Origin: a virus
IMG/VR virus record: IMGVR_UViG_3300020183_000490
Coordinates: 1 to 22,908 of that record
DNA: 22,908 bases
Strand: one strand, 5' to 3'
A program made the translations under genes and the position numbers. Under the pieces are notes generated by a model. The model had not been told where the DNA came from and ran no database searches. It worked only from the letters and a program-made list of their open reading frames with translations. Shown piece by piece: positions 22,747 to 22,908 of this stretch; within the stretch, counting starts at the first letter, position 1; the number at the start of each line of letters is the position of its first letter.

Positions 22747-22904
22747 TGCTTTTCCTCCCAGTTCCAGTTGTTACATGGACGGTAGGGAATACCACGATAC
22801 TTATTTGGTGGATGAGATGGTGCATGTGTTTCTGCATACCACTTACGGTACTGCAGTTTTGGAGTGTGAGTATTATACTTCACACCACGATAGGTTGCTG
22901 TCAT
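22743..22904 (-). CDS. DUF4278-like small protein, 53 aa
   Basis: It begins MTATYRGVKYNTHTPKLQYR and ends YRGIPYRPCNNWNWEEKQ. The MT.TYRGVKY opening is the hallmark of a small cyanobacterial family (DUF4278), also present in cyanophages; its function is unknown. A second YRGI.YR phrase near the C-terminus repeats the motif. It is rich in Tyr, Pro and Trp, with few hydrophobic residues. The ATG lies 5 bases from the window edge, so its ribosome-binding site is mostly outside (AGGG is visible). It is the first of three coupled microgenes. Confidence 0.72.
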   Translation of the reverse strand: MTATYRGVKYNTHTPKLQYRKWYAETHAPSHPPNKYRGIPYRPCNNWNWEEKQ

Positions 22905-22908
22905 CCCT

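Noticed and set aside
1-22908. tRNA genes, CRISPR arrays, insertion sequences, photosynthesis genes
   Set aside because: No cloverleaf-like CCA/TTC-arm pattern, regular spaced repeat, transposase or psbA/psbD-like reading frame was seen on either strand by eye.

Overview
The window is a piece of a T4-like (myovirus) cyanophage genome, most likely from a phage of marine Synechococcus or Prochlorococcus. The DNA is AT-rich and tightly packed, with many 1-4 nt or longer start/stop overlaps. It encodes recognisable T4-type proteins (gp4, gp26, gp27-like, gp5-like, gp32, gp33, gp48, gp53, gp54) beside genes typical of cyanophages: PhoH-like ATPase, ThyX, an MGME1-like nuclease, and small proteins resembling the cyanobacterial families DUF1825 and DUF4278. 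No gene-free stretch exceeds 300 bases; the longest is about 120 bases (22439-22558).

Layout. Positions 1-529 hold small proteins of unknown function on the minus strand, one cut by the window edge. Positions 601-14941, all minus strand and read right to left, form the baseplate hub/tail module: gp54 tube initiator, gp26-type assembly chaperone, two very long tail proteins (1261 and 847 aa), a gp27-like hub protein, a gp5-like OB-fold hub protein of 1240 aa, and a separate beta-helical spike protein. Positions 14925-18126, plus strand, hold gp4 head completion, a 285-aa protein of uncertain role, gp48 and gp53. A G/C-rich hairpin separates this from 18160-22904 (minus strand), the DNA metabolism/regulation block: microgenes, an 83-aa protein, ThyX, a 79-aa protein, PhoH, nuclease, gp33, a DUF1825-like protein and gp32.

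How it works together. The right block has near-consensus sigma70-type promoters, as expected for early/middle genes read by host polymerase. Its gp33 is the late-transcription coactivator, and T4-type late motifs (NATAAATA) sit just before the tail genes on the left. The tail genes build the hub, the spike and probably the tape measure. Peptidoglycan-cutting activity, carried by gp5 in T4, appears here as an M23 endopeptidase domain in the 1261-aa protein and a SleB-type hydrolase domain in the 847-aa protein.

Most notable are four things. First, a canonical -1 slippery heptamer (T TTT TTC) lies at the end of gp26; it would fuse gp26 to a 61-residue extension running to the next gene, the hallmark of tail assembly chaperones. 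Second, two terminator hairpins carry the -35 box (TTGACA, TTGACT) of the next promoter in their loop. Third, late promoters overlap the stop codon of the preceding gene in three places. Fourth, the two long tail proteins share modules but carry different hydrolases. All assignments come from reading the sequence and remembered family features; no database search was run.
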